Positions 1-8,082 of a stretch of 64,000 nucleotides of DNA are shown here, piece by piece (position 1 is the first letter of the stretch; every line of letters starts with the position of its first letter). The notes under the pieces were generated by a model. It was not told the origin of the DNA and did no database searches. It saw only the letters and a program-made list of their open reading frames with translations. The stretch is from Streptomyces sp. NBC_00576. GTDB taxonomy: Bacteria > Actinomycetota > Actinomycetes > Streptomycetales > Streptomycetaceae. The position numbers were made by a program, and so were the translations under genes. The stretch spans positions 7,688,001 through 7,752,000 of the forward strand of contig NZ_CP107780.1 in NCBI RefSeq assembly GCF_036345175.1, read 5' to 3'.

Positions 1-1
1 A

Positions 2-1276
2 CCCGACAAACGCCCAGGCCGCACCGCCTTCCAACGCGACCGCGCCCGCGTACTGCACTCCTCCGCCCTGCGAAGGCTCGCCGGCAAAACCCAGGTGGTG
101 ACGCCCGGCACCCGCAGCCAGGTCTGGGACGCCAGCCCCCGCACCCGCCTCACGCACTCCCTGGAATGCGCCCAGGTCGGCCGCGAACTCGGCGCCGCCC
201 TCGGCTGCGATCCCGACCTCGTCGAGGCGGCCTGCCTCTCCCACGACCTGGGCCACCCGCCCTTCGGGCACAACGGCGAACAGGCGCTCAACGAGTTCGC
301 GGCGGACTGCGGAGGCTTCGAGGGCAACGCCCAGTCCCTGCGGCTCCTCACCCGGATCGAACCGAAACGCTTCGTACCTCGTGGCCGTCTCGAAGCCACA
401 GGTGAATTCGAAACCACGGGCGAATTCGGAACCGCCGGTGACCTGGTCAGCGTGGGCCTCAACCTCACCCGGGCCACCCTCGACGCCGCCACCAAGTACC
501 CCTGGCCGCGCGGCGCGCACCCCACCGACCCCGCCTCCCCGAAGTTCGGTGTCTACGACGACGACCGACCGGTCTTCGACTGGGTCCGCCAGGGCGCGCC
601 GGGTACGCGGACGACCTTCGAGGCCCAGGTCATGGACTGGGCGGACGACGTGGCGTACTCGGTGCACGACGTCGAGGACGGGCTGCACGCCGGTCACATC
701 GACCCCAACTGCCTGCAAGCCGAGCTCGAGCGCCAGGAGATCTTCCAGGTCGCCACCGGTCGGTACGTGGCCGCGGACACCGACCCCGCCGAACTCGCCG
801 AGGCCCTCGACCGCCTCCTCGCCCAGGAGTGGTGGCCGCACGGCTACGACGGCACGGCCGTCGCCCAGGCCCGCCTCAAGGACGCCGCCAGTCAGCTCAT
901 CGGTCGCTTCTGCCTGGCCGCGGAGGGCGCCACGCGCGCGGAGTACGGCAGCGGCCGGCTCACGCGGTACGTGGCGGAACTGGTCGTCCCGCGCGCGGCG
1001 CGGCTGGAGTGCGCGGTCCTCAAGGCGGTCGCCGACCGGTACGTGATGCAGCGCGCCGAACAGGAACGGCTCCGCGCGGACCAGCGCATCATCGTCGCCG
1101 AACTCGCCGAGGCCCTCACCGCCCGCGCCCCGGACGGCCTGGACCCCCAGTTCCGCGCGCTGTTCGACGAGGCGGCCGACGACCGTGCGCGCAAGCGGGT
1201 GATCGTCGACCAGATCGCGTCCCTCACCGACGCGTCGGCGCGTTCGCTGCACGCGCACCTGAAGGGCCGTATATGA
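2..1276 (+). CDS. dgt: Deoxyguanosinetriphosphate triphosphohydrolase-like protein (5' partial)
   Basis: HD-superfamily dNTPase that hydrolyses dGTP (or other dNTPs) to the nucleoside and triphosphate in the cytoplasm. The frame is open to the left edge, so the true start lies outside; 424 residues are visible. The first visible residues (frame starting at base 2) include F-Q-R-D-R-A-R-V-L-H-S-S-A-L-R-R-L, the usual N-terminal block of the family. A T-H-S histidine is near visible residue 52 and the HD pair, in S-H-D-L-G-H-P-P-F-G-H, near 81-82. The later W-A-D-D-V-A-Y-S-V-H-D motif supplies another metal-binding Asp. An internal GTG at 95 is not the start, because family homology extends upstream of it. 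It is the first of three co-directional housekeeping genes ending with dnaG. The family is certain; substrate preference cannot be read. Confidence 0.93.
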   Translation, partial: PDKRPGRTAFQRDRARVLHSSALRRLAGKTQVVTPGTRSQVWDASPRTRLTHSLECAQVGRELGAALGCDPDLVEAACLSHDLGHPPFGHNGEQALNEFAADCGGFEGNAQSLRLLTRIEPKRFVPRGRLEATGEFETTGEFGTAGDLVSVGLNLTRATLDAATKYPWPRGAHPTDPASPKFGVYDDDRPVFDWVRQGAPGTRTTFEAQVMDWADDVAYSVHDVEDGLHAGHIDPNCLQAELERQEIFQVATGRYVAADTDPAELAEALDRLLAQEWWPHGYDGTAVAQARLKDAASQLIGRFCLAAEGATRAEYGSGRLTRYVAELVVPRAARLECAVLKAVADRYVMQRAEQERLRADQRIIVAELAEALTARAPDGLDPQFRALFDEAADDRARKRVIVDQIASLTDASARSLHAHLKGRI

Positions 1277-1459
1277 CCCGTATGCGCCCGCATATGACAC
1301 AGATGTGACCCTGCGTGGCCTGATCGGGCCACACCCTCTTCCCCCATCACACTCCGTGCGGGACGCTCGCCAGGGGGCATCCGTACACAAGGCACGAGCA
1401 ACACGCGACACGAGCAACACGAGCAACACGCGGCACCCGTTATTACGAGGAGGCATGAA

Positions 1460-2725
1460 GTGGTCGACGCGGATCAGACATTCGTCATCGTCGGAGGCGG
1501 ACTGGCCGGCGCCAAGGCGGCGGAGACGCTCCGGACGGAGGGCTTCACCGGCCGCGTGATACTGATCTGCGACGAACGCGACCACCCGTACGAGCGTCCC
1601 CCGCTCTCCAAGGGCTACCTCCTGGGCAAGGAGGAGCGCGACAGCGTCTTCGTCCACGAACCCGCCTGGTACGCGCGCAACGACATCGAACTCCACCTCG
1701 GCCAGACCGTCGACGCCATCGACCGTACGGCGAAGACGGTCCGATTCGGCGACGACGGCACCCTTGTCCACTACGACAAACTGCTCATCGCCACCGGCGC
1801 CGAGCCGCGCCGTCTCGACATCCCCGGCACCGGCCTGGCCGGCGTCCACCATCTGCGCCGCCTCGCGCACGCCGAGCGCCTCAAGGGCGTCCTGGCCGCC
1901 CTGGGCCGCGACAACGGCCACATCGTGATCGCCGGCGCCGGCTGGATCGGCCTGGAGGTCGCGGCGGCCGCGCGGGAGTACGGCGCCGAGGTGACCGTCG
2001 TCGAGCCGGAGTCGACCCCGCTGCACTCGGTGCTCGGCCCCGAGCTGGGCAACCTCTTCGCCGAGCTGCACCGCGAGCACGGCGTGCGCTTCCACTTCGG
2101 GGCCCGGCTCACGGAGATCGTCGGCCAGGACGGCATGGTCCTCGCGGCCCGTACGGACGACGGCGAGGAGCACCCGGCCCACGACGTCCTGGCCGCCATC
2201 GGAGCCGCACCGCGCACGGCACTGGCGGAGGCGGCCGGCCTGACCCTCGCCGACCGCGCGTACGGCGGCGGCATCGCGGTCGACGAAGGTCTGCGCACCT
2301 CCGACCCCGACATCTACGCGGCCGGAGACGTTGCCGCCTTCCACCACGCCCTGTTCGACACCAGGCTGCGCGTCGAACACTGGGCCAACGCTCTCAACGG
2401 CGGCCCGGCGGCGGCCCGCGCGATGCTGGGCCGCGAATCGACGTACGACCGCGTGCCCTATTTCTTCTCCGACCAGTACGACATGGGCATGGAGTACTCG
2501 GGCTGGGCGCCCCCGGGCTCGTACGACCAGGTGGTGATCCGGGGAGACGCGGGCAAGCGCGAGTTCATCGCCTTCTGGGTGAAGGAGGGCAGGGTGCTGG
2601 CCGGGATGAACGTGAACGTGTGGGACGTCACAGAGCCCATCCAGCAGCTCATCCGTTCCCGGTCCCAGGTGGACACGGAGGCCCTGGCGGACCCGCACGT
2701 ACCACTGGACAGCCTCGTCCCGTAG
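1460..2725 (+). CDS. NAD(P)/FAD-dependent oxidoreductase, ferredoxin-reductase type
   Basis: Flavoprotein of the rubredoxin/ferredoxin-NAD(P) reductase family, 421 residues, the usual length. The N-terminal FAD-binding motif G-G-G-L-A-G-A-K-A-A-E lies at about residues 11-21, the NAD(P)-binding motif G-A-G-W-I-G-L-E-V at about 158-166, and the second FAD motif Y-A-A-G-D-V-A at about 285. The last ~80 residues match the reductase C-terminal domain. The GTG at 1460 is chosen because a strong GAGGAGG ribosome site sits a few bases upstream; an ATG at 1455 is in another frame. The protein presumably passes electrons from NAD(P)H to a ferredoxin or similar carrier. No ferredoxin or P450 gene is adjacent, so the partner is unknown. 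It lies 183 nt downstream of dgt and 58 nt upstream of dnaG. Confidence 0.9.
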   Translation: MVDADQTFVIVGGGLAGAKAAETLRTEGFTGRVILICDERDHPYERPPLSKGYLLGKEERDSVFVHEPAWYARNDIELHLGQTVDAIDRTAKTVRFGDDGTLVHYDKLLIATGAEPRRLDIPGTGLAGVHHLRRLAHAERLKGVLAALGRDNGHIVIAGAGWIGLEVAAAAREYGAEVTVVEPESTPLHSVLGPELGNLFAELHREHGVRFHFGARLTEIVGQDGMVLAARTDDGEEHPAHDVLAAIGAAPRTALAEAAGLTLADRAYGGGIAVDEGLRTSDPDIYAAGDVAAFHHALFDTRLRVEHWANALNGGPAAARAMLGRESTYDRVPYFFSDQYDMGMEYSGWAPPGSYDQVVIRGDAGKREFIAFWVKEGRVLAGMNVNVWDVTEPIQQLIRSRSQVDTEALADPHVPLDSLVP

Positions 2726-2783
2726 CCGCCACGACTGCCCTGAGGCTGTCAGGAGTGTCGGTCCACCCCCGTAGAATCACTGC

Positions 2784-4697
2784 GTGGCCGGAAGGATCAA
2801 CGACGAGGACGTGAAGGCGGTTCGGGACGCGGTCCCGATCGACGCCGTCGTGTCCGAGTACCTCCAGTTGCGCAACGCGGGGGGCGGCAACCTCAAGGGC
2901 CTGTGCCCCTTCCACGACGAGAAGTCACCGTCCTTCCAGGTCAGCCCGAGCAAGGGACTGTTCCACTGCTTCGGCTGCCAGGAAGGCGGCGACACCATCA
3001 CGTTCGTGATGAAGGTCGACCACCTCTCCTTCTCCGAGGTGGTCGAGCGCCTGGCCGGCCAGGCCGGCATCACCCTGCGGTACGAGGAGGGCGGCTACAA
3101 CCCGGCCAACCAGCGCGGCGAGCGCATTCGCCTGGTCGAGGCCCACAAGATCGCCGCACAGTGGTACGCGGAGCAGCTGGCCACCAGCTCCGAGGCGGAC
3201 GCGGGCCGCAAGTTCCTCGCGGAACGAGGCTTCGACCAGTCGGCCGCCGAACACTTCTCCGTCGGCTACAGCCCCCAGGGCTGGGACCACCTCACCCGCT
3301 ACCTCCGCGGCAAGGGCTTCTCGGACAAGGAACTCCTGCTGTCCGGTATCGCCCAGGAAGGCCGCCGCGGCCCCATCGACCGCTTCCGGGGCCGCCTGAT
3401 GTGGCCGATCCGCGACATCGGCGGCGAGGTCGTCGGCTTCGGCGCGCGAAAGCTCTACGAGGCGGACACGGGCCCCAAGTACCTGAACACACCCGACACG
3501 GCGATCTACCGGAAATCCCAGGTCCTGTACGGCATCGACCTCGCCAAGAAGGACATCGCGAAGGCGAGCCGCGCGGTCGTCGTCGAGGGCTACACGGACG
3601 TCATGGCCTGCCACCTCGCCGGGGTCACCACCGCCATCGCGACGTGCGGCACGGCTTTCGGCACCGACCACATCAAGATCCTCCGCCGGCTGCTGATGGA
3701 CAACGGCTCGGCCCGCGTGATCTTCACCTTCGACGGCGACGCGGCCGGCCAGAAGGCCGCGCTGCGCGCCTTCGAGGACGACCAGAAGTTCGCCGCCGAG
3801 ACCTACATCGCGATCGCGCCCGACGGCATGGACCCCTGCGATCTGCGCCTCGCGAAGGGCGACCAGGCCGTCGCCGACCTCGCCGAACCCCGCACCCCCC
3901 TCTTCGAGTTCGCCCTGCGCCAGATCGCCGCCCGCTACGACCTCGAAACCCCGGCGGGCCGCGCCGCGGCGCTGGACGAGGCGGCCCCGATCGTGGCCCG
4001 CATCAAGAACAGCGGCGCCCAGCACGAGGTGGCCGTACAGCTCGCCGGCATGCTCGGCATCCTGGACACCCAGTTCGTCGTCAAGAGGGTGGGCCAGCTG
4101 GCCCGTTGGGCCCGCGACCGCGGCGGCAAGGGCCCGGCCCCCACCGGCCAACAGGGCCGGCCCCAGGGGTACGAGTCGACCACGACGCGAGCGAACAACC
4201 CCTCGGGCCCAGCCCTGAATCTCCGCAACCCGGTCTACGCCACCGAACGCGAACTCCTCAAACTCGCCCTCCAGCGCCCCGACCTGGTCTCCCCGGCCTT
4301 CGACGCCTACGGCATCGACGAGTTCACGGCCACCCCCTACGCGGCGGTCCGCCAGGCGATCATGGAAGCGGGCGGCGCGGAGTACGGCGTCCAGGACCCC
4401 CAGGAGTACCTGGTCCGCGTCCGTGAGGTCGCCCCGGACAACACGGTCCGCTCCATGGTGACCGAGCTGGCGGTCGAGGCGATCATGCGCAGAACGGTCG
4501 ACGACGTGTACGCGAGCGACCAGTTGGTCATGGTGCGCCGCCGAGCGGTGGAACGCCGCATCCAGGAGGTCCAGGTAACCCACACCCGCCTGGCCACCCA
4601 AGGCGACCCGGCCCAACTGGCCGCCGTACAGAACGAACTGTGGGTACTCCAGCAGTACGACCAGGCACTGCGGGAACGGGGCGCGGCGGCGCTCTGA
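2784..4697 (+). CDS. dnaG: DNA primase
   Basis: Replicative primase that makes RNA primers at the fork with DnaB helicase. It has 637 residues, typical for actinobacteria. The N-terminal CHC2 zinc-binding domain shows C-P-F-H near residue 41 and F-H-C-F-G-C near 60. The TOPRIM catalytic core carries V-V-V-E-G-Y-T-D near 265 and F-T-F-D-G-D-A-A-G near 312, which are the metal-binding acidic residues. The C-terminal ~200 residues correspond to the helicase-binding region, after a low-complexity P/G/Q linker at about 450-475. The GTG start fits the family N-terminus (A-G-R-I-N-D-E-D-V). It is intact, with nothing odd. Confidence 0.97.
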   Translation: MAGRINDEDVKAVRDAVPIDAVVSEYLQLRNAGGGNLKGLCPFHDEKSPSFQVSPSKGLFHCFGCQEGGDTITFVMKVDHLSFSEVVERLAGQAGITLRYEEGGYNPANQRGERIRLVEAHKIAAQWYAEQLATSSEADAGRKFLAERGFDQSAAEHFSVGYSPQGWDHLTRYLRGKGFSDKELLLSGIAQEGRRGPIDRFRGRLMWPIRDIGGEVVGFGARKLYEADTGPKYLNTPDTAIYRKSQVLYGIDLAKKDIAKASRAVVVEGYTDVMACHLAGVTTAIATCGTAFGTDHIKILRRLLMDNGSARVIFTFDGDAAGQKAALRAFEDDQKFAAETYIAIAPDGMDPCDLRLAKGDQAVADLAEPRTPLFEFALRQIAARYDLETPAGRAAALDEAAPIVARIKNSGAQHEVAVQLAGMLGILDTQFVVKRVGQLARWARDRGGKGPAPTGQQGRPQGYESTTTRANNPSGPALNLRNPVYATERELLKLALQRPDLVSPAFDAYGIDEFTATPYAAVRQAIMEAGGAEYGVQDPQEYLVRVREVAPDNTVRSMVTELAVEAIMRRTVDDVYASDQLVMVRRRAVERRIQEVQVTHTRLATQGDPAQLAAVQNELWVLQQYDQALRERGAAAL

Positions 4698-4725
4698 GGA
4701 CCGCGCCCGGGATCCCAGCGAGGCC

Positions 4726-5718
4726 TCAGAGCCTCTCCCCGTCGAACGCCGGCGTCACCGCGCGTACCAACCGGTCCACGAACTCCCGCTCCCTGTCCGC
4801 GAGTTGCGGGTACTCCACGACGAAGTGATCCCACTCGACGTACCCCACCGCCTGCACCACGTCAGCCAGCAGGATGTGCTCGCGTTCGGCGTGGGGCCAC
4901 TCGCCGGAGAGCCGGAACACCTCGTGCAGCAGCTCGTGGGGGAGCGGATACCGCTCGGCCAGGAGCACGGCGTCGTACAGGTCCTTGCCCTGTGCGTACA
5001 TGTCGTTGATCAGCCACATCAGTTTCCAGGCCAGCGACAGCGCGGGCGTCGCCGCCCACACCAACGTGCCGCCCGGCAGCTCCACCGGCACCGGCGGCTC
5101 GGCCAGCCGCTCGTTGAAGACGAAGTCGAGCTGCACATGGCCCCCGGGCAGCCCTGGCGCGGACCAGGGCAGCACCATACGGCGGCCCGGCACCCGGTCG
5201 TAGGTCCAGATGTCCTCGATCACCGCGTCGCGCGCGGAGAACCCCACCTCGCTGTTGCCGTCGGCCTCGGCCGCCGCCGCGATTCCGGCGAGCATCCGGC
5301 CCGCACGTGCGTCCGTGATCGCAAAGGTGTCCGGTACGACGACGAAGTCCAGGTCACCGGGCTCCCGGGCGGCCTCGCCGAACCACGCCGCCATCAGCAC
5401 GCTCCCGCGCAGCACCAGCGCCTGTGCCCACTCGGACCCGGCGATCGCGTCGAGCACCAACTCCAGCGCCCGGCGCCGCGCGACCCGCCAGGCCTCACCC
5501 CGGGCCGGGTCGGCGAAGCCCGGGTCGGCAGCGCGGTAGGCGTTGTGGTGCTGCTTCAGCGCAGGTTCGAAGACCAGCCGCTGCACCACGTCCCTACCCG
5601 GCACGGTACGCAGCGTCAGGGGCAGCCCCTGAGTCTCCCGGGTCCTGTCGTCCAGGCCGTCCTTGGGTGCGTCGAGCCCTGCCCACACCCGTTCCCGCCA
5701 CGTCCAGTTGTTGCTCAT
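4726..5718 (-). CDS. AbiEii/AbiGii-like nucleotidyltransferase
   Basis: 330-residue protein with the AbiEii-type nucleotidyltransferase signature. An L-R-G-S motif near residue 102 is followed by G-D-L-D-F-V-V near 120, the two carboxylates of the polymerase-beta-like active site. A later K-L-M-W-L-I-N-D-M-Y-A-Q-G-K-D-L-Y-D segment matches the conserved K...RgKDlyD block of the family. In AbiE systems this fold is the toxin and transfers nucleotides to RNA. No AbiEi-type HTH antitoxin is next to it. Instead it overlaps the upstream gene (5715-6392) by 4 nt (ATGA), so the two are translationally coupled. Its place among housekeeping genes argues for a resident function. The fold is likely; the role is unknown. 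Confidence 0.8.
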   Translation of the reverse strand: MSNNWTWRERVWAGLDAPKDGLDDRTRETQGLPLTLRTVPGRDVVQRLVFEPALKQHHNAYRAADPGFADPARGEAWRVARRRALELVLDAIAGSEWAQALVLRGSVLMAAWFGEAAREPGDLDFVVVPDTFAITDARAGRMLAGIAAAAEADGNSEVGFSARDAVIEDIWTYDRVPGRRMVLPWSAPGLPGGHVQLDFVFNERLAEPPVPVELPGGTLVWAATPALSLAWKLMWLINDMYAQGKDLYDAVLLAERYPLPHELLHEVFRLSGEWPHAEREHILLADVVQAVGYVEWDHFVVEYPQLADREREFVDRLVRAVTPAFDGERL

Positions 5719-6392
5719 CCCCGCACCTCCGACGCCGCCACGACCGCGCCTCCGCTCTCCTCGATCCAGCCGTCATCGACGGACAGGTCACTGTCGTACA
5801 GCACGAACTCCCGCTCCACGTCGATTACTTCGACCCGGACTGCTTCGGCCCCGCCTGCTTCGGCCCCAGCCGCTTCGTGCCCGCGCAGTTCCGTCAGCAG
5901 CTGCTCCAGCGCCCTTCCCGCCCCTGCCGCGTCCACGCCCCGGCATCGCTGCGTCACGAACCGCTCGGTCCACCGGCCGCCCCGCGCCACCCGACGGGCG
6001 TTCCACGACAGATGCGCGCCGTACGGGACGACCCGTACCGCCAGGGCGTCGAGATCCGCGTCCACGGGCAGCCGCAGCTTCACGTGGTGCTCGAAGTACC
6101 GTTCGTCCGCGCATGGTTCACGCGGCACCTCGGCGGCCCACGGCGACGACTCGATCTTGACGCGCACCGGCTCGAACCCGTCCGCCCGCAGCCGCGCCGA
6201 GACTTCCCGCGCCCGAGCCGACTCGTCGGCGTACGACGGAGAGCCCGTCAGAGTGAGCATCGGCTGGGCCGGCATCCGACCGCGGGCGAGGACGATGTGC
6301 GTCAACTTGAGCCCGGCCGCGGTCGCCCAGCGGCCCAGCCGTTCCGCCTCCGCGGAGGTTCCACAGAGAACGGTGATATGCGTTTCGTACAC
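5715..6392 (-). CDS. Conserved protein coupled to the AbiEii-like gene, function unknown
   Basis: 225-residue protein that I cannot assign to a named function. Recognisable conserved blocks are an N-terminal E-T-H-I-T-V strand, R-G-R-M-P-A-Q-P-M-L-T near residue 45, F-E-P-V-R-V-K-I-E near 75, and Y-F-E-H-H-V-K-L near 95, followed by an H-L-S-x-N-A-R-R segment. The GTG at 6392 is chosen because similarity-like sequence starts at V-Y-E-T-H. The frame is open further upstream to 6659, but that part is low-quality coding. There is no clear ribosome site. Its stop overlaps the start of the downstream nucleotidyltransferase by 4 nt, so the two probably act together. The C-terminal third is rich in Ala/Gly/Glu. 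Confidence 0.7.
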   Translation of the reverse strand: MYETHITVLCGTSAEAERLGRWATAAGLKLTHIVLARGRMPAQPMLTLTGSPSYADESARAREVSARLRADGFEPVRVKIESSPWAAEVPREPCADERYFEHHVKLRLPVDADLDALAVRVVPYGAHLSWNARRVARGGRWTERFVTQRCRGVDAAGAGRALEQLLTELRGHEAAGAEAGGAEAVRVEVIDVEREFVLYDSDLSVDDGWIEESGGAVVAASEVRG

Positions 6393-6719
6393 GTGAGTTG
6401 AGCAGAGGGAACCGGACACGCGCCGATCGTGCCAGGTCGGACCCCGAACAAGCACCCGGGTTTGACGCGACGGTAACCACGTGGTCACGGACCGGGCCCA
6501 AAAAGTCGTCGCACGCCCCTCGTGGCGGCGATGTGTCGTACTCCACACTGGGTTCCGGTGCCTGAGTCCTCGGAGCGCGGCCGACCCGTCCCCAACGGGT
6601 CCGACACCCCCGCGGTTCCGCTCAACGCGTACGGGACGGACAGCGGTGAGGCCGCCCACTCCGCCCCCCGAGTACCGCTGCCGTACGCCTCAGCAGCGAT
6701 CATCCTGGAGGCCGCCCCC
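6393..6719. promoter_or_regulatory. Divergent intergenic region before hrdA
   Basis: About 327 nt separate the divergent starts of the unknown gene and hrdA. A palindrome centred on CACGTG (taaccacgtggtca, 6474-6487) lies in the middle, just after a TTGACG (6462-6467). I see no convincing -10 partner. The hrdA frame is open back to 6522, so part of this stretch could be coding if an earlier start is used. Confidence 0.35.
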
Positions 6720-7946
6720 GTGCAGACCCAGACCCTCACCCAGACGGACAGCAGTACCGCCGTGACGGAGCCCGACGCAGAGACCGATCCCTCGGACGTC
6801 ACCGACGCCCCCGAGGTCATCGCGGCCGTGCCTCCACAGAGTCGCGCAGCGCACCACCCCGAGACGGCCGAGGCCGACAGCCCGCCCGAACGGGACGAAC
6901 CCACGGCGGACGCGGTCGAGACGACGGAACCGGTCGAGCTCATCGAACCCATCGAGCCCCTCGAACCCATCGAGCCCGTGGAGTCCATTGAGCCGGTCGC
7001 ACGGCGCCGGGCCCCCGCCCGCGCCGACACCAGCGGGCCCTCCTCCGACCTGTTCCGCCAGTATCTGCGCGAGATCGGCCGTATCCCGCTGCTCACCGCC
7101 GCCGAGGAGGTCGAACTCGCCCGCCGGGTCGAGGCCGGCCTGTTCGCCGAGGAGAAACTGCGACTCGCCTCCGACCTGGACAGTCAACTGGCCCTGGATC
7201 TGGACAAGTTGGTCGTCATGGGCCGTATGGCCAAGCGCCGCCTGATCGAGGCGAACCTGCGCCTGGTGGTGTCGGTGGCGAAGCGGTACGTGGGCCGTGG
7301 CCTGACGATGCTCGACCTCGTCCAGGAGGGAAACCTGGGCCTGATCCGCGCCGTCGAGAAGTTCGACTACGCGCGCGGCTACAAGTTCTCGACGTACGCG
7401 ACCTGGTGGATCCGCCAGGCCATGTCCCGCGCCCTCGCCGACCAGGCCCGTACGATCCGCGTCCCCGTACACGTGGTCGAGCTGATCAACCGGGTCGTCC
7501 GCGTCCAGCGCCGGATGCTCCAGGAGCGCGGCTACGAGCCGACCCCCGAAGAGGTCGCCGCCCACCTGGACCTCCTGCCCGAGCGGGTCAGCGAGGTGCT
7601 GCGCCTGGCCCAGGAGCCCGTGTCGCTGCACGCGCCGGTGGGCGAGGAGGACGATGTGGCGCTGGGCGACCTCATCGAGGACGGGGACGCGACATCGCCG
7701 GTCGAGTCGGCGGCGTTCCTGCTGCTGAGGGAACACCTGGAGGCGGTCCTGTCGACGCTGGGGGAGCGGGAACGCAAGGTCGTCCAACTGCGTTACGGCC
7801 TGGCGGACGGACGGCCCCGCACGCTGGAGGAGATCGGCCGCATCTTCGGCGTCACACGGGAACGCATCCGCCAGATCGAGTCCAAGACCCTGAACAAACT
7901 GAGGGACCACGCCTTCGCGGACCAACTGCGGGGCTACTTGGACTGA
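6720..7946 (+). CDS. hrdA: Principal-type RNA polymerase sigma factor HrdA
   Basis: Sigma-70 family group 1/2 factor, 408 residues from the GTG at 6720, which has GGAG nine bases upstream. An earlier in-frame GTG at 6558 lacks such a site. Residues 1-105 are acidic and Pro/Glu rich, with an E-P-I-E-P-L-E-P-I-E-P-V run at about 70-90. Region 1.2 starts at D-L-F-R-Q-Y-L. Region 2 (N-L-R-L-V-V-S-V-A-K-R-Y to W-W-I-R-Q-A) spans roughly 180-235. Region 3 follows, and region 4, with Y-G-L...T-L-E-E-I-G and V-T-R-E-R-I-R-Q-I-E, spans 350-398. The long amino-terminal domain of HrdB is absent. The position just beyond dnaG matches my recollection of S. coelicolor hrdA. In Streptomyces HrdA is a dispensable relative of HrdB. 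Confidence 0.9.
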   Translation: MQTQTLTQTDSSTAVTEPDAETDPSDVTDAPEVIAAVPPQSRAAHHPETAEADSPPERDEPTADAVETTEPVELIEPIEPLEPIEPVESIEPVARRRAPARADTSGPSSDLFRQYLREIGRIPLLTAAEEVELARRVEAGLFAEEKLRLASDLDSQLALDLDKLVVMGRMAKRRLIEANLRLVVSVAKRYVGRGLTMLDLVQEGNLGLIRAVEKFDYARGYKFSTYATWWIRQAMSRALADQARTIRVPVHVVELINRVVRVQRRMLQERGYEPTPEEVAAHLDLLPERVSEVLRLAQEPVSLHAPVGEEDDVALGDLIEDGDATSPVESAAFLLLREHLEAVLSTLGERERKVVQLRYGLADGRPRTLEEIGRIFGVTRERIRQIESKTLNKLRDHAFADQLRGYLD

Positions 7947-7958
7947 GACCCCGCTCCC

Positions 7959-7996
7959 AAACGCCGGACGGGCTGTTTTCAGCCCGTCCGGCGTTT
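7959..7996. terminator. Bidirectional terminator between convergent hrdA and ABC exporter
   Basis: A perfect 16-bp stem (AAACGCCGGACGGGCT and its complement) closes on a 6-nt loop containing TTTT. The outer arms agaccccgct / agcgggggtct can extend it. It lies between converging genes, as expected for a shared terminator. Confidence 0.85.
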
Positions 7997-8082
7997 GAGG
8001 ACGAGGCCCCTTCAGGGCCGAAGCGGGGGTCTGGGGACGGCAGCCCCCAGTGATGGGACGGGCAGGGGCGGCGGGGGCGAAC

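Noticed and set aside
2925..4616. Long antisense open frame (563 codons) opposite dnaG
   Set aside because: Codon-phase shadow of a high-GC gene. No family resemblance, and the sense frame is a complete DnaG.
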